DNA of 64,000 nucleotides, from assembly GCF_009796865.1 (NCBI RefSeq), contig NZ_CP047028.1, positions 3,472,001-3,536,000 on the forward strand, written 5' to 3'. Positions within the stretch are counted from its first letter, which is position 1. The number at the start of each line of letters is the position of its first letter. The DNA is from Formosa sp. L2A11. Its GTDB lineage: Bacteria > Bacteroidota > Bacteroidia > Flavobacteriales > Flavobacteriaceae. This document shows positions 1 through 9,300 of this stretch, one piece after another. The notes beneath the pieces were generated by a model that was given only the letters and a program-made list of their open reading frames with translations, did no database searches and had not been told where the DNA came from. Made by a program: the position numbers and the translations under genes.

Positions 1-271
1 CTGGAAGGCCATAAACCATAGCGCCTAAACGTCCATTTCCTAAAGGTAAAGCTTCATTCCAATCTGCTGCGGGAGCATCGTACCACAACTCTAATTTATG
101 TTGCTCTTTTTCTGTTACTAGATTATCTTGTTTCTTCTCAGTATTTGTTACACAGCTACATAAGCTAAAAAACAACATTATAACCAGAACTCCTGAAACA
201 TGAATCTGATTTACATATTCTGCGATATGGCTCCTCTGTATTCGAAATAAAATAGGTTTTACTAAAATCAT
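1..271 (-). CDS. GH95-family glycoside hydrolase, lipoprotein (5' end only)
   Basis: Only the first 90 codons lie in the window; the gene runs off the left edge. A hydrophobic segment ending FFSLCSC is a lipoprotein signal with a possible lipidated Cys, so the enzyme is probably anchored to a membrane. The following segment LWYDAPAADWNEALPLGNGR then LGAMVYG is the typical start of the GH95 N-terminal domain (alpha-L-fucosidases and alpha-L-galactosidases). The ATG at 269-271 is the first start; an internal ATG just before LFFSLCSC is an alternative. A putative HTCS operator lies 69 bp upstream (340-380), so the gene is probably co-regulated with the sulfatase and GH3 genes. The exact sugar released (fucose or galactose) cannot be told from this fragment. 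Confidence 0.8.
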   Translation of the reverse strand, partial: MILVKPILFRIQRSHIAEYVNQIHVSGVLVIMLFFSLCSCVTNTEKKQDNLVTEKEQHKLELWYDAPAADWNEALPLGNGRLGAMVYGLP

Positions 272-314
272 TAGTCTATTTTTATTTAGTTTGTTTGTCT
301 GTCTTAATCCTAAG

Positions 315-330
315 CAATATCGTTTATATA
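315..330 (-). promoter_or_regulatory. Conserved CGATATTG box downstream of the operator
   Basis: On the minus strand this reads TATATAAACGATATTG. A nearly identical block is found at 1993-2010, and both sit at the same offset (25 bp) from their 41-bp direct-repeat sites. CGATATTG only loosely resembles the Bacteroidetes -7 element TAnnTTTG, so it is inferred to be part of the core promoter of the GH95 gene. The conserved spacing is the main support. Confidence 0.45.
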
Positions 331-339
331 TTAATTTTT

Positions 340-380
340 CAATATAAATTAGAGGTCTTTGAATATAAATTATGATGTAC
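340..380 (-). promoter_or_regulatory. Putative HTCS operator 1 (GH95 promoter)
   Basis: The minus strand holds two 10-mers, ATAATTTATA and CTAATTTATA, starting exactly 21 bp (two helical turns) apart, the first preceded by TC. The same arrangement recurs at 2018-2058 and 5917-5957. All three lie upstream of polysaccharide-locus genes on the same strand. Binding by the AraC-type domain of the regulator at 6304-10479 is an inference from this distribution. Confidence 0.6.
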
Positions 381-421
381 TTAAGCCTATAATTGTAAAC
401 AAGACAAATTTTTCTAAATAC

Positions 422-462
422 AAACAAAAAAACCTTGAAGTTTTTACACCTCAAGGTTTCCC
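422..462 (-). terminator. Intrinsic terminator after the sulfatase gene
   Basis: Perfect 9-bp inverted repeat AAACCTTGA (430-438) and TCAAGGTTT (451-459), followed on the minus strand by a T run. It lies about 50 bp past the sulfatase stop codon and separates that gene from GH95. Confidence 0.8.
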
Positions 463-510
463 TACTATAATCTCAATCTTAAATAAATAAACTGAGTCTT
501 TTTCTATATT

Positions 511-1881
511 TTAATTTGCTACTGTAGGAACCCCTTCTCTAACTTCTTTTTCCCAAAGTTCTAACTTTTTAATCATAATCTTTACACGATCTTGATTTGC
601 ATCTGCAACATTATGTGTTTCGGAAATATCTTCCCTTAAATTGAATAATTCTACTTTTGTTTGGTTATCTGCTCTTGTTTTAACCAATTTCCAATCGCCA
701 CTTCTTATGGCTTTGTTCTCTCTAAATATCCAAAATAAATCCCGTTCAGGAAATGCTTTTCCTTCTATTAAATGATCTTTAAAACTCACGCCATCTATAT
801 TAATTCCTGATGGTTTTCCTTTAGCAAAATCTAAAAATGTTGGTAAAAAATCCATGGTTAAAATTGGAGTGTTATTTACTGTACCAGCTTTAAAATACTT
901 TGGAAATCTCATAATAGCAGGAACACGATGTCCTCCTTCATAAACACTAGCTTTAGCACCTCTTAGCACACCATTATCTCCACGTTTTCCTGCGGCTCCA
1001 TTATCTGAACAAAAAATAACAATTGTATTTTCTTCTAAATCTTCATTTTTAACAACTTGCATTAAATCTCCTATAGTTTCGTCCATGGTTTCAATCATGC
1101 CTTCATAAATAGATTGAATACTGTCTTTAGGTACTTTTCTTATATATTTTTTATTTCCTACTTCTCTAACAGGCTTATCATATCTACCTTGAATAGGATA
1201 ATGAGGAGATTCTTGAGCGAGATATAAAAAGAAGGGTTGCCCTGTTTTGTTGGAGTTATGTGTCTTGATAAAATCAATTCCATAAGTATTTATTAAATCT
1301 GTGGAATAGCCATGATCGTTTTTAACTGTATTATTTTTCCACCAATCTAAATACCCTTCTTGATCTACGTGTGCATGATAATCTATATTTCCACTTACAA
1401 ATCCTGAAAACTCATCAAAACCTTGATGTGTAGGATTAAAAGTCTCTGCATAACCTAAATGCCACTTTCCATACATGGCCGTTGTATATCCTAAACGTTG
1501 TAATTCTTCTGCAAGCGTAATTTCATCTAAACTCAATCCAACTTCACGATGATCTGCTGCAGTAATAACTCCTTCAATTCCTGTTCGTTGTTGATATTTA
1601 CCAGTCATTAATGCTGCTCGAGTCGGACTGCATAATGGCCCATTAGAATGAAAGTCTAAAAACGTTACGCCTTGCGAAGCCAATTTATCTAAGTTTGGTG
1701 TTTTAATCTTAATACTACCATAACTGGATAATTCTCCATAACCCAAATCGTCTGCCATTATTAAAATAATATTAGGTGGCATGTCTTGTTTTTGTTGAGC
1801 AAAACCAACCGTATAACAGATTACTAAAACGCCTAAGCATAGCCATTGGAAAAAAGGATTCTTTACTTTATTAATTTTCAT
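511..1881 (-). CDS. S1-family sulfatase (formylglycine-dependent)
   Basis: A 456-residue secreted sulfatase of the arylsulfatase A-like (S1) family. A signal peptide ends near residue 29 (VGFAQ). The core begins PPNIILIMADDLGYGE, with the calcium-binding Asp pair at 44-45. The activation motif is C84-S-P-T-R88, so Cys84 would be converted to formylglycine. MYGKWHLG and FCSDNG are further conserved active-site segments. It should remove sulfate esters from an algal polysaccharide in the periplasm. The gene stands alone between a putative operator at 2018-2058 and a terminator at 422-462. The substrate subfamily needs sequence comparison with curated S1 subfamilies. Confidence 0.93.
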   Translation of the reverse strand: MKINKVKNPFFQWLCLGVLVICYTVGFAQQKQDMPPNIILIMADDLGYGELSSYGSIKIKTPNLDKLASQGVTFLDFHSNGPLCSPTRAALMTGKYQQRTGIEGVITAADHREVGLSLDEITLAEELQRLGYTTAMYGKWHLGYAETFNPTHQGFDEFSGFVSGNIDYHAHVDQEGYLDWWKNNTVKNDHGYSTDLINTYGIDFIKTHNSNKTGQPFFLYLAQESPHYPIQGRYDKPVREVGNKKYIRKVPKDSIQSIYEGMIETMDETIGDLMQVVKNEDLEENTIVIFCSDNGAAGKRGDNGVLRGAKASVYEGGHRVPAIMRFPKYFKAGTVNNTPILTMDFLPTFLDFAKGKPSGINIDGVSFKDHLIEGKAFPERDLFWIFRENKAIRSGDWKLVKTRADNQTKVELFNLREDISETHNVADANQDRVKIMIKKLELWEKEVREGVPTVAN

Positions 1882-1992
1882 TTTAATATATTTTAAATTA
1901 CGACATCAAGTTTTAGAACCTCTAAAAACATAATAATCCCAAACATCTTTTTTCCCCCAACGTTCAGGATTATTACTAATTCAACACAACGA

Positions 1993-2010
1993 CAATATCG
2001 TTTTTATATT
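1993..2010 (-). promoter_or_regulatory. Conserved CGATATTG box (sulfatase promoter)
   Basis: Minus-strand AATATAAAAACGATATTG. It matches the box at 315-330 and stands at the same 25-bp offset from its direct-repeat site. Probable core promoter of the sulfatase gene, about 110 bp upstream of its start. Confidence 0.45.
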
Positions 2011-2017
2011 CGTTTTC

Positions 2018-2058
2018 TGATATAAATTATAGTCCAATTACTATAAATTATGATTGTT
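2018..2058 (-). promoter_or_regulatory. Putative HTCS operator 2 (sulfatase promoter)
   Basis: Two perfect minus-strand copies of ATAATTTATA start 21 bp apart, the first preceded by TC. It is the best of the three matching 41-bp sites. It lies between the esterase stop and the sulfatase start, about 137 bp upstream of the latter. Confidence 0.6.
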
Positions 2059-2137
2059 AAACATAGAAATAATCATATTTAAAGATTCTCTGTTTCATTT
2101 GTTACAATACAGACAAAAAAAATCAATATTTAAACAG

Positions 2138-3100
2138 CTACTGTTTTGTATTTTCTACTTGTAAATGAGATAATATAAAATGAGTAGCATAATCGTTTAA
2201 CTCTCTTATAGACGGAGAAATGTTTAATCCATTAAAACTATGTCCTGCATTTTTAATAGTCAATAATTCAACATCAGCGTTTTTTTGCTTGGCAACTTCC
2301 ATCATATATGTTGAATTAATAATTGGCAATACAGAATCTTTATCACCATGTAATAACAAAATTGGAGGGCTATCTGCTTCTAAAAGTTCTGTCGGACTAA
2401 GTAAGCGAGCCAACTCTGGTTTCTCTTCTAAGGTTGCTCCTAAAAGTCTAACAAAAAGTGTTTCGTCCTCAAAAATAGAACCAGGACGTAATTTTGGATT
2501 TAAGCATGACGTGAATGGAAAATATGATGCCACACATTTAAATTCCGGATAAAAACCGGATAGTTCTGGATCTCCTAAAAAATCAGAATTCTTACCCAAT
2601 GCTGTAACCAAACTAAGATGTCCGCCTGCCGAACCACCCCAGATACCATAATATTCTGTATCTAATTTATATTGCTCGGCATGCTTTAAAAGAAATTTCG
2701 CAGCATCCTTTGCGTCTATAACAGATTCGTAGGCTGTAGATGTGCCTTTAGCTTTTCTATATTCAATAGTTGCACAAATTACACCCTGATCTAAAAGCGA
2801 TCGTAATGTTTCTAGATATGCTTTTTTTAAAATATTATATTTATGTCCGCCGGCCCAACCACCACCATGTACATGAAGCATCCATGGATTTTCTGCTTTT
2901 AATTTAGTAGCATCTGGATAAAAAATAGTCATGTTTAGTTCTAGACTATCAACCGTTTTATAAACTACAATTTCTTTATTAGGAAATGTGTTTAAAATCT
3001 CATCCTGAGTTTGTGCAAAAAGGAAGGATGGCGTAGCATAGAGACATAATATTACCACAATTAACTTCATGATTTTTTGATTAAAACAGCTTACTTTCAT
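2138..3100 (-). CDS. Secreted alpha/beta-hydrolase (BD-FAE-like esterase)
   Basis: An alpha/beta-hydrolase fold esterase of about 320 residues. The oxyanion-hole motif HGGGW is at 78-82, the nucleophile elbow GGSAGG has Ser157, and HGDKD (Asp255) and AGHSF (His287) complete a plausible triad. A Bacteroidetes-type signal peptide ends SFLFAQ. Met11 gives a cleaner signal peptide (start at 3070), so the true start may be there. It lies 50 bp downstream of the GH3 gene on the same strand and is probably co-transcribed with it. In this setting it probably removes acetyl or other acyl groups from a polysaccharide or oligosaccharide. It is related to the lipoprotein esterase at 62184-63047. Confidence 0.85.
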   Translation of the reverse strand: MKVSCFNQKIMKLIVVILCLYATPSFLFAQTQDEILNTFPNKEIVVYKTVDSLELNMTIFYPDATKLKAENPWMLHVHGGGWAGGHKYNILKKAYLETLRSLLDQGVICATIEYRKAKGTSTAYESVIDAKDAAKFLLKHAEQYKLDTEYYGIWGGSAGGHLSLVTALGKNSDFLGDPELSGFYPEFKCVASYFPFTSCLNPKLRPGSIFEDETLFVRLLGATLEEKPELARLLSPTELLEADSPPILLLHGDKDSVLPIINSTYMMEVAKQKNADVELLTIKNAGHSFNGLNISPSIRELNDYATHFILSHLQVENTKQ

Positions 3101-3150
3101 AAATTTTATATTTAAAATATTTGTTTGAACAGATACAATATTGAATGATA

Positions 3151-5616
3151 TTAAAACACTTCAATTTTTTCTTTTAGATGAATATCTTCTGAAGAACTAC
3201 CAATTAAAATTTCAAAAGTTCCTGGCTCTACAGTCCAATTCATATACTGATCTAAAAGCTCTAAATCTTCTGGTTTCAAGGTAAAATGAATGGTTTTAGT
3301 TTCCCCAGGCAATAGATGAACACGTTCAAATCTGCGTAGTTGCGATTCGTAAGTTGTTACGCTACTCACTTCATCTTTTAGATATAATTGCACTACCTCA
3401 TCTCCTGCTCTTTTACCTGTATTTTTTACATCGAAAGATACCTCTATATCACTTTGAGTATGTGTTGTTTTTTGATTCACTACCAAATTATTATACGCAA
3501 ATGAAGTATAACTTAATCCATATCCAAACGGATATAACGGACCTAAAACACGTGTATTTCCGTAACCATTTGGTCCTGCTCCTAGTTGTCCTGCTTGCGA
3601 TCCTGGTTTATAAGGAAAGTTTAAGGGAATTTGACCAACCGATTTAGGAAATGTAACCGATAATTTTCCGCCGGGATTATAATCTCCAAATAAGGTTTCA
3701 GCTATAACTTCGCCTGCTGCCGTACTTGGAAACCAAGCTTCTAAAATGGCAGGTAAGAATTTATTTTCCCAATTAATGGTAAGCGGCTGACCGTTGATTA
3801 ATACTAAAACCACAGGCTTTCCTGTCTCATATAACGCCTGAACCAATTGAAATTGACGTCCCGGAAGTCCTAAACTCGTTCTAGATTTGGTTTCTCCTAC
3901 ACGCTTTTCATCTTCGCCAACAACAGCAATGATTATATCAGATTTTTCGGCTTGTGACACAGCTGCAGCAATACTTGCTTCTTCTGATCTAGATAAAGGC
4001 GTAGGAATAATTTCACTTCCTGGCCAATCTGGATCTACAATATCACAGCCTTTTACAAAGGTGACTTCAGCTTTATTTTTTGTGTAACTCTTAATCCCTT
4101 GATATACGGATGTAGATGGGTTATGAGCTGGCCCATAACGACTATATGTAAAACTTACCTCGTCTGCTAAAGGTCCGGTGACTAAAATATTTTTTAATTT
4201 TTTGACATCTAATGGCAGTAAATTATTATCATTCTTTAATAGCACTAAAGACTCTCTATTGATTTGTTTAGATAAGGCTTCATCTTTTTCTGTATGCACT
4301 AAATCGTCTGAAGCTTTTGGGTTTTCAACATACGGCTTATCGAATAATCCTAATCTAAATTTCACCTTTAAAACCTCAGCAACTCTTAAATCTATTGTGT
4401 TTTCAGAAATTTTTCCTTCATGAATCAATTCTCGCAATGGCTCTATGTAAGATTCAGGTGTTCTAAATGTTGTACGGACATTTAAGCCAGCTTCTACAAC
4501 TTGCCTTACGGCTTCTTTATAATCTTCAGCCACATGATGTTTTTCAGAAACATACTCAACAGCCTCACTATCTGAAACTACGTAACCATTAAATCCATAC
4601 TGCTGTCTTAATAAATCTGTTAAAAAATAAGAACTTGCGGTTACCGGAACACCATCATAATCGTTATAACTACTCATTACTCCCATTGGTTTTGCTTCAT
4701 TTATAACTCGTTTAAACGGATATAAATGTAACTGATGCATTTCTCTAGGAGCAACATGCGGATCTGTACGAGCGTCTCCATCTCTAGCTCCTTTTGGCAC
4801 ACTATAAACCGCGAAATGTTTTAAAGTTGCTGCTACATTCTGAGATTGAATTCCCAAAGTCATTTGCGAACCCATTTCTGCAATATGAAACGGTTCTTCT
4901 CCATAACATTCTAACACACGTCCCCAACGCGGATCTCTGGCAACATCTAAAATAGGTGCATATACATTAGTATATCCCAACGCTCGTGCCTCTCTACCTA
5001 CCATCATACCTGCCTGAAGTACCAAATCTTTATTCCACGTACTTCCAATCCCAATGGGTGCTGGTAAAGGCGTTGCTTTTTCATGACATAAACCATGTAT
5101 ACCTTCGTTAGTAAAATCTACAGGAATACCTAATCGTGTTTCCTCTACAAACCATTTCTGAACGGTATTTATTGCCTCGGCATGTGTGCTATACGGATAA
5201 GAATATTTTGTGTGTGTTTTTTCTTGATTCCATATAGTGTTTAAATGTTCATCTATGTTAGCTATACCATCTTTCCAAACACGATTTTTCCATGCTTCTG
5301 TTGGTAATTCATCTTCTAATACACGAGCAAAACCATATAAAGTAGCCATTTGGCATGTTTTCTCATCGATAGTCATTAATGAAATCAGATTAGACACTCT
5401 ATCGTCTATATCTGCTTTAGGATCTTCATACACATCTTTTTTTCCATTTTTATTAAAATCGACCCAATCGTTATGATATATGTTAGCATCATTGCTTATA
5501 AAAGTATCCTGTTTTTGAGCAAATACAGTAAATTGTATGGTAAGTATACAACACACTAAAACTAAGTTTTGCTTTATATTATTAATGCTATTAATTCGTT
5601 TCATATCTATACTCAT
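3151..5616 (-). CDS. GH3-family beta-glycosidase
   Basis: A secreted 821-residue GH3 enzyme of usual length, with signal peptide ending FTVFAQ (about residue 34). A short lead (NKNGKKDVYEDP) is followed by the TIM-barrel domain with substrate-binding KHF (266-268) and nucleophile Asp349 in VVSDSEAV. The alpha/beta sandwich domain follows, with RVGETKSRT, in which Glu575 is the likely acid/base. A C-terminal fibronectin III-like domain occupies about residues 730-815. It removes terminal beta-linked sugars from oligosaccharides in the periplasm; beta-glucosidase and beta-xylosidase are both possible. Met5 is an alternative start. The leader contains a perfect hairpin (5679-5706) and, further up, operator 3 (5917-5957). 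Confidence 0.93.
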   Translation of the reverse strand: MSIDMKRINSINNIKQNLVLVCCILTIQFTVFAQKQDTFISNDANIYHNDWVDFNKNGKKDVYEDPKADIDDRVSNLISLMTIDEKTCQMATLYGFARVLEDELPTEAWKNRVWKDGIANIDEHLNTIWNQEKTHTKYSYPYSTHAEAINTVQKWFVEETRLGIPVDFTNEGIHGLCHEKATPLPAPIGIGSTWNKDLVLQAGMMVGREARALGYTNVYAPILDVARDPRWGRVLECYGEEPFHIAEMGSQMTLGIQSQNVAATLKHFAVYSVPKGARDGDARTDPHVAPREMHQLHLYPFKRVINEAKPMGVMSSYNDYDGVPVTASSYFLTDLLRQQYGFNGYVVSDSEAVEYVSEKHHVAEDYKEAVRQVVEAGLNVRTTFRTPESYIEPLRELIHEGKISENTIDLRVAEVLKVKFRLGLFDKPYVENPKASDDLVHTEKDEALSKQINRESLVLLKNDNNLLPLDVKKLKNILVTGPLADEVSFTYSRYGPAHNPSTSVYQGIKSYTKNKAEVTFVKGCDIVDPDWPGSEIIPTPLSRSEEASIAAAVSQAEKSDIIIAVVGEDEKRVGETKSRTSLGLPGRQFQLVQALYETGKPVVLVLINGQPLTINWENKFLPAILEAWFPSTAAGEVIAETLFGDYNPGGKLSVTFPKSVGQIPLNFPYKPGSQAGQLGAGPNGYGNTRVLGPLYPFGYGLSYTSFAYNNLVVNQKTTHTQSDIEVSFDVKNTGKRAGDEVVQLYLKDEVSSVTTYESQLRRFERVHLLPGETKTIHFTLKPEDLELLDQYMNWTVEPGTFEILIGSSSEDIHLKEKIEVF

Positions 5617-5671
5617 TTTACTATACTTTCTTTTTAACTCAATATCAAACGTCTATACATTATCGATTTTA

Positions 5672-5706
5672 AATGAAAAAAAGTTCAGAATAACTTCTGA
5701 ACTTTT
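5672..5706 (-). terminator. Terminator-like hairpin in the GH3 leader
   Basis: A perfect 12-bp inverted repeat, AAAAGTTCAGAA (5679-5690) and TTCTGAACTTTT (5695-5706), with a 4-nt loop and a minus-strand T run after it. No minus-strand gene ends just before it. It stands between operator 3 and the GH3 start, 63 bp upstream of the ATG, so it may attenuate transcription or end a short leader RNA. Confidence 0.6.
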
Positions 5707-5916
5707 AATCTAAAAGCAACAACAAATACCAAACTTATTCACTTTTATAATTTTATAATCCGCTTAGAAATACTTCTACTATTATCTTTAATATTTAAAA
5801 TATAAAAGACTACTAGATAAATCTGAAACATTAAATAAAGTTAAGTGTTACTCATTTTTTAAATTGTTTCTATCTAAATTAATGTCTATTTAAAGGTAAA
5901 AAACATAGAAGCGTAA

Positions 5917-5957
5917 GTCTATAAATTATAGATCAATAACTATTAATCATGACCTAT
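5917..5957 (-). promoter_or_regulatory. Putative HTCS operator 3 (GH3-esterase promoter)
   Basis: Minus-strand 10-mers ATGATTAATA and ATAATTTATA start 21 bp apart, the first preceded by TC, as at operators 1 and 2. A TACCTTTA box, one mismatch from the -7 consensus TAnnTTTG, lies downstream at 5890-5897. The site is about 300 bp upstream of GH3. Confidence 0.55.
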
Positions 5958-6211
5958 TTAACAATGATTCTCCTGGTTAAACAAGAAAAAAGTAAGTAAA
6001 TTCTAAATATGTAAATTTTGGCTAAACAAAAGGAAACCATAACAAAACGATTATTGTATAATTAAAGAATTGCAAGACACATTAATTTATAATGTTTTAA
6101 AACACAAAACATATATAATAACTATTAAGCATACTACACTTGTTTATTTATACCCTCTTTTAATATTATGTAGAAGTAATACTGATTGAAGATAGCATCA
6201 AACTCATAACA

Positions 6212-6258
6212 TAAAAAAAAGCATGTCTCTTTTTTTAATATAAGAGTGACATGCTTTT
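6212..6258 (-). terminator. Terminator of the HTCS regulator gene
   Basis: Arms AAAAGCATGTC (6217-6227) and GACATGCTTTT (6248-6258) with a T run on the minus strand, about 45 bp past the stop codon of the regulator. Confidence 0.75.
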
Positions 6259-6303
6259 AAGATTACAAAAATGCGATGTTATAAACTTAGAATTTGAGAC
6301 AAA

Positions 6304-9300
6304 TTAACTTTCATTTTCTGAAACCTCTTTCCTGTGTTTTTCTACATATTCACTTGGCGTCATATTATATAATTCTTTAAATGTTTTCCCAAAATAAGCG
6401 GCAGAATTAAACCCAGACATATGTGTTACTTCTTTTATGGTATTGGCATCATTAAGCAACAATTCTGAAGCATATTTTAAGCGTATTGTTCTAATAAAAT
6501 TACTAGGATTATGTCCTGTAATAGTCTGTATTTTTCTATAAAACTGAGAACGCCCTATACCAACTTCTTTTAATAAATGTTCTAATTTAAAATCGGGATC
6601 ACTAATATTATCTAAAATAATTTTTGTGGTTTTTTCTAAGAAAGCTTCATCTATAGAGTTATTTGTCATTTCCTTAGACGGAATTACGGCTCCTAGTTTT
6701 GAAAACTTCTCTCTTAAAATACGTTTTGTTTCTAATAAATTAGAGATTCTAGCTTTTAAAACGCGCATATTAAACGGTTTACCTAAATACCCATCTGCAC
6801 CTGTTTTATAACCTTCTATTCTATCTTCTTCTAAAGCACGAGCTGTTAATAATATAACCGGAATGTGGCATGTTTCGAACTCTGATTTAATTTGTTTACA
6901 AAATTCAAATCCGTCCATTTTAGGCATCATAACGTCACTAACAATAAGGTCTGGATAATATTTATTTACCATTTTTAAACCTTCTTCCCCATTAATGGCT
7001 TCAATAATATCATAACGCGCACGTAATTCATTTTTTAAATGTTCTCGTAATTCCTTATTATCTTCTACAACTAAAATTTTGCATTTATCTTTTACTTGAG
7101 ACACTTCACTTTCGTCTACGTGATCCTGATCTTCAGAGATAAGCATATCGTACTCTACAGACTTCATAGAATTAATTAAGAATTCATCTTTTACATCCTT
7201 AACTACACTAGTTTCTGCTTTTTTGTTATAAGGAATTCTAACTACAAACTTACTTCCTACACCATATTCGCTTTCTACAAAAATTTCACCACCGTGTAAT
7301 TCTACTAATCCTTTACAGAAATTAAGTCCGATTCCTGTTCCTGTTTTATTTACATCGACATTATAAAATCTAGAAAACACTTGTTTAAGCTGATCTTTGT
7401 CTAAACCAATCCCTGTATCTTCTACAATAATCTCTATATAATTTGTTAAGCGTTTAGAATGTCTAAAAAAACTAGAACTCTTTTTCTTCTCTAAAACTTT
7501 ATTTATGGATACGCTTATTTTGCCACCATTATTTGTGAATTTTATAGCGTTAGAAATTAAATTGGTTAGTATTTTTTCAACTTTATCAAAATCGTAAAAT
7601 GAATATAATCGATCTGTTGTAGAAGTAAATGTGTACCCTATATTTTTCTTAAGTGCTAGCCCTTTAAACAACGCAAAAATGTCGTTACTAAACTTAACAA
7701 TATCTCCTTTTTGTAATTGCAACGGAGCCATTCCTACTTCCATTTTTCTATAATCGAGCAATTGATTTACTAAATACAGTAAACGTCGGGCACTACGCTG
7801 AATAGATTTTGCAGAAGATTTTACAACACTTTGATCATTATATCCGGCCATTAATTTATCTAACGGATTTAAAATTAAAGTTAACGGTGTTCTAAACTCG
7901 TGAGATACATTAATGAAAAATTCTAATTTCATCTGATCGAATTCATGCTCTTTTTCTTCTTTAATTCTATTTGTAAAATACTTATTTAAATACCATAAAG
8001 ACACAAGGAAAACGATTGCGTAAATGGTATAAGCTGTCCAGGTTTTCCATGGAGGAGAATTAAGACGAATGCTCATAGATGTTATTGGAGCACTATCCCA
8101 ATCGCCATCTACCGTTGCTTTAACCTTAAAAGTATATAGTCCTGGCTGAAGATTAGAATAGTTTACAAGCCGGTTAGTTCCTGCATATATAAAATCGTCG
8201 TCTAAACCTTCCATTTTATAAGCATATTTTACTTGCTCTTGGTTTTTAAAATGAAGAGCTAAATAATTGAATGACAAATTGGTTTGCTTATAATCTAAGA
8301 CTAAATTTTTAATATCTGAAATGGTCTCAGTCAACACAAATTTTTTATTAATGCGCTCTCCCGTTTTAACATACTCGTTGTTAATTTTTAAACCCGATAT
8401 TCTTGGATATAATTTTTCTGACGAAGTCATGATAATATCAGACGGTTTAAAAATATTAAATCCGTTTATTCCTCCAGCTAGAATACGACCATCTTTTGTA
8501 CGATCTATAGATTTACTTTGAAACTCCATACCCTGAATTCCATCGTGTGTATTAAAATTCTTAATACTATTGGTTACTGGATTTATAAAGGACAGTCCGC
8601 TTCTGGTTGTAACCCAAAAATTATTATTAAAATCTTCTCGTATTCCTGTTATTAAATTATTTGGTAATCCATCTGTAGTAAAATAAGTTTTTACTAAGTT
8701 AAGATTAGAGTCTAGTTTATAAATACCTATATCTGTTCCTAGCCAAATATTATGCATTTCGTCTTCGGTAATATCATTAATACGGTTTCCTGAAATTCCA
8801 TCTATATTAACTTCACCAAATTTAATAGTTTCAGGAATGCTTTTGCCAAGACTACCTAAATTCACATAATTTAAACCTAAAGATGTTCCTACCAACAAAC
8901 GGTTTTTTGAATCTATAAATAAAGAGAACACAAAATTACTTAACAGTCCTTCTTGCTTGTTTTTACCAATTTTAAAATGATGAAACGTTTCGTTTTTTTT
9001 ATTAAAAACATCTAAACCTTCGTCCCTCAAACCTAACCAAACTCTATCTTCTTTATCTTCTATACCTGTCCAAACTGAATTTTGACCAATTGTAGAACTA
9101 AAATTTTCAAGATGATAATAGCTTTTAAAAGTTTTGGTTTCGGGATTAAATTTACTCACACCGCGATCTAAAGTACACACCCAAATATCTCCATCGTTCC
9201 CTTCAAAGGTGTACATAATCTTATTAGAACTTAACGAACTACTATTATCCGGATCGTGACTATAAGCAGTAAAGGTCGCCGTCTCTTCATCAAAATAATT

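Larger units (their letters stand above)
5617..6303. other. Long leader/intergenic region between GH3 and the HTCS regulator
   Basis: No credible gene is visible here. It holds the perfect hairpin at 5679-5706, operator 3 at 5917-5957 and the terminator of the regulator gene at 6212-6258, each listed separately. Confidence 0.7.

Noticed and set aside
2220..2552. Plus-strand 110-codon ORF
   Set aside because: Shadow of the esterase gene; no recognisable domain and typical antisense composition.
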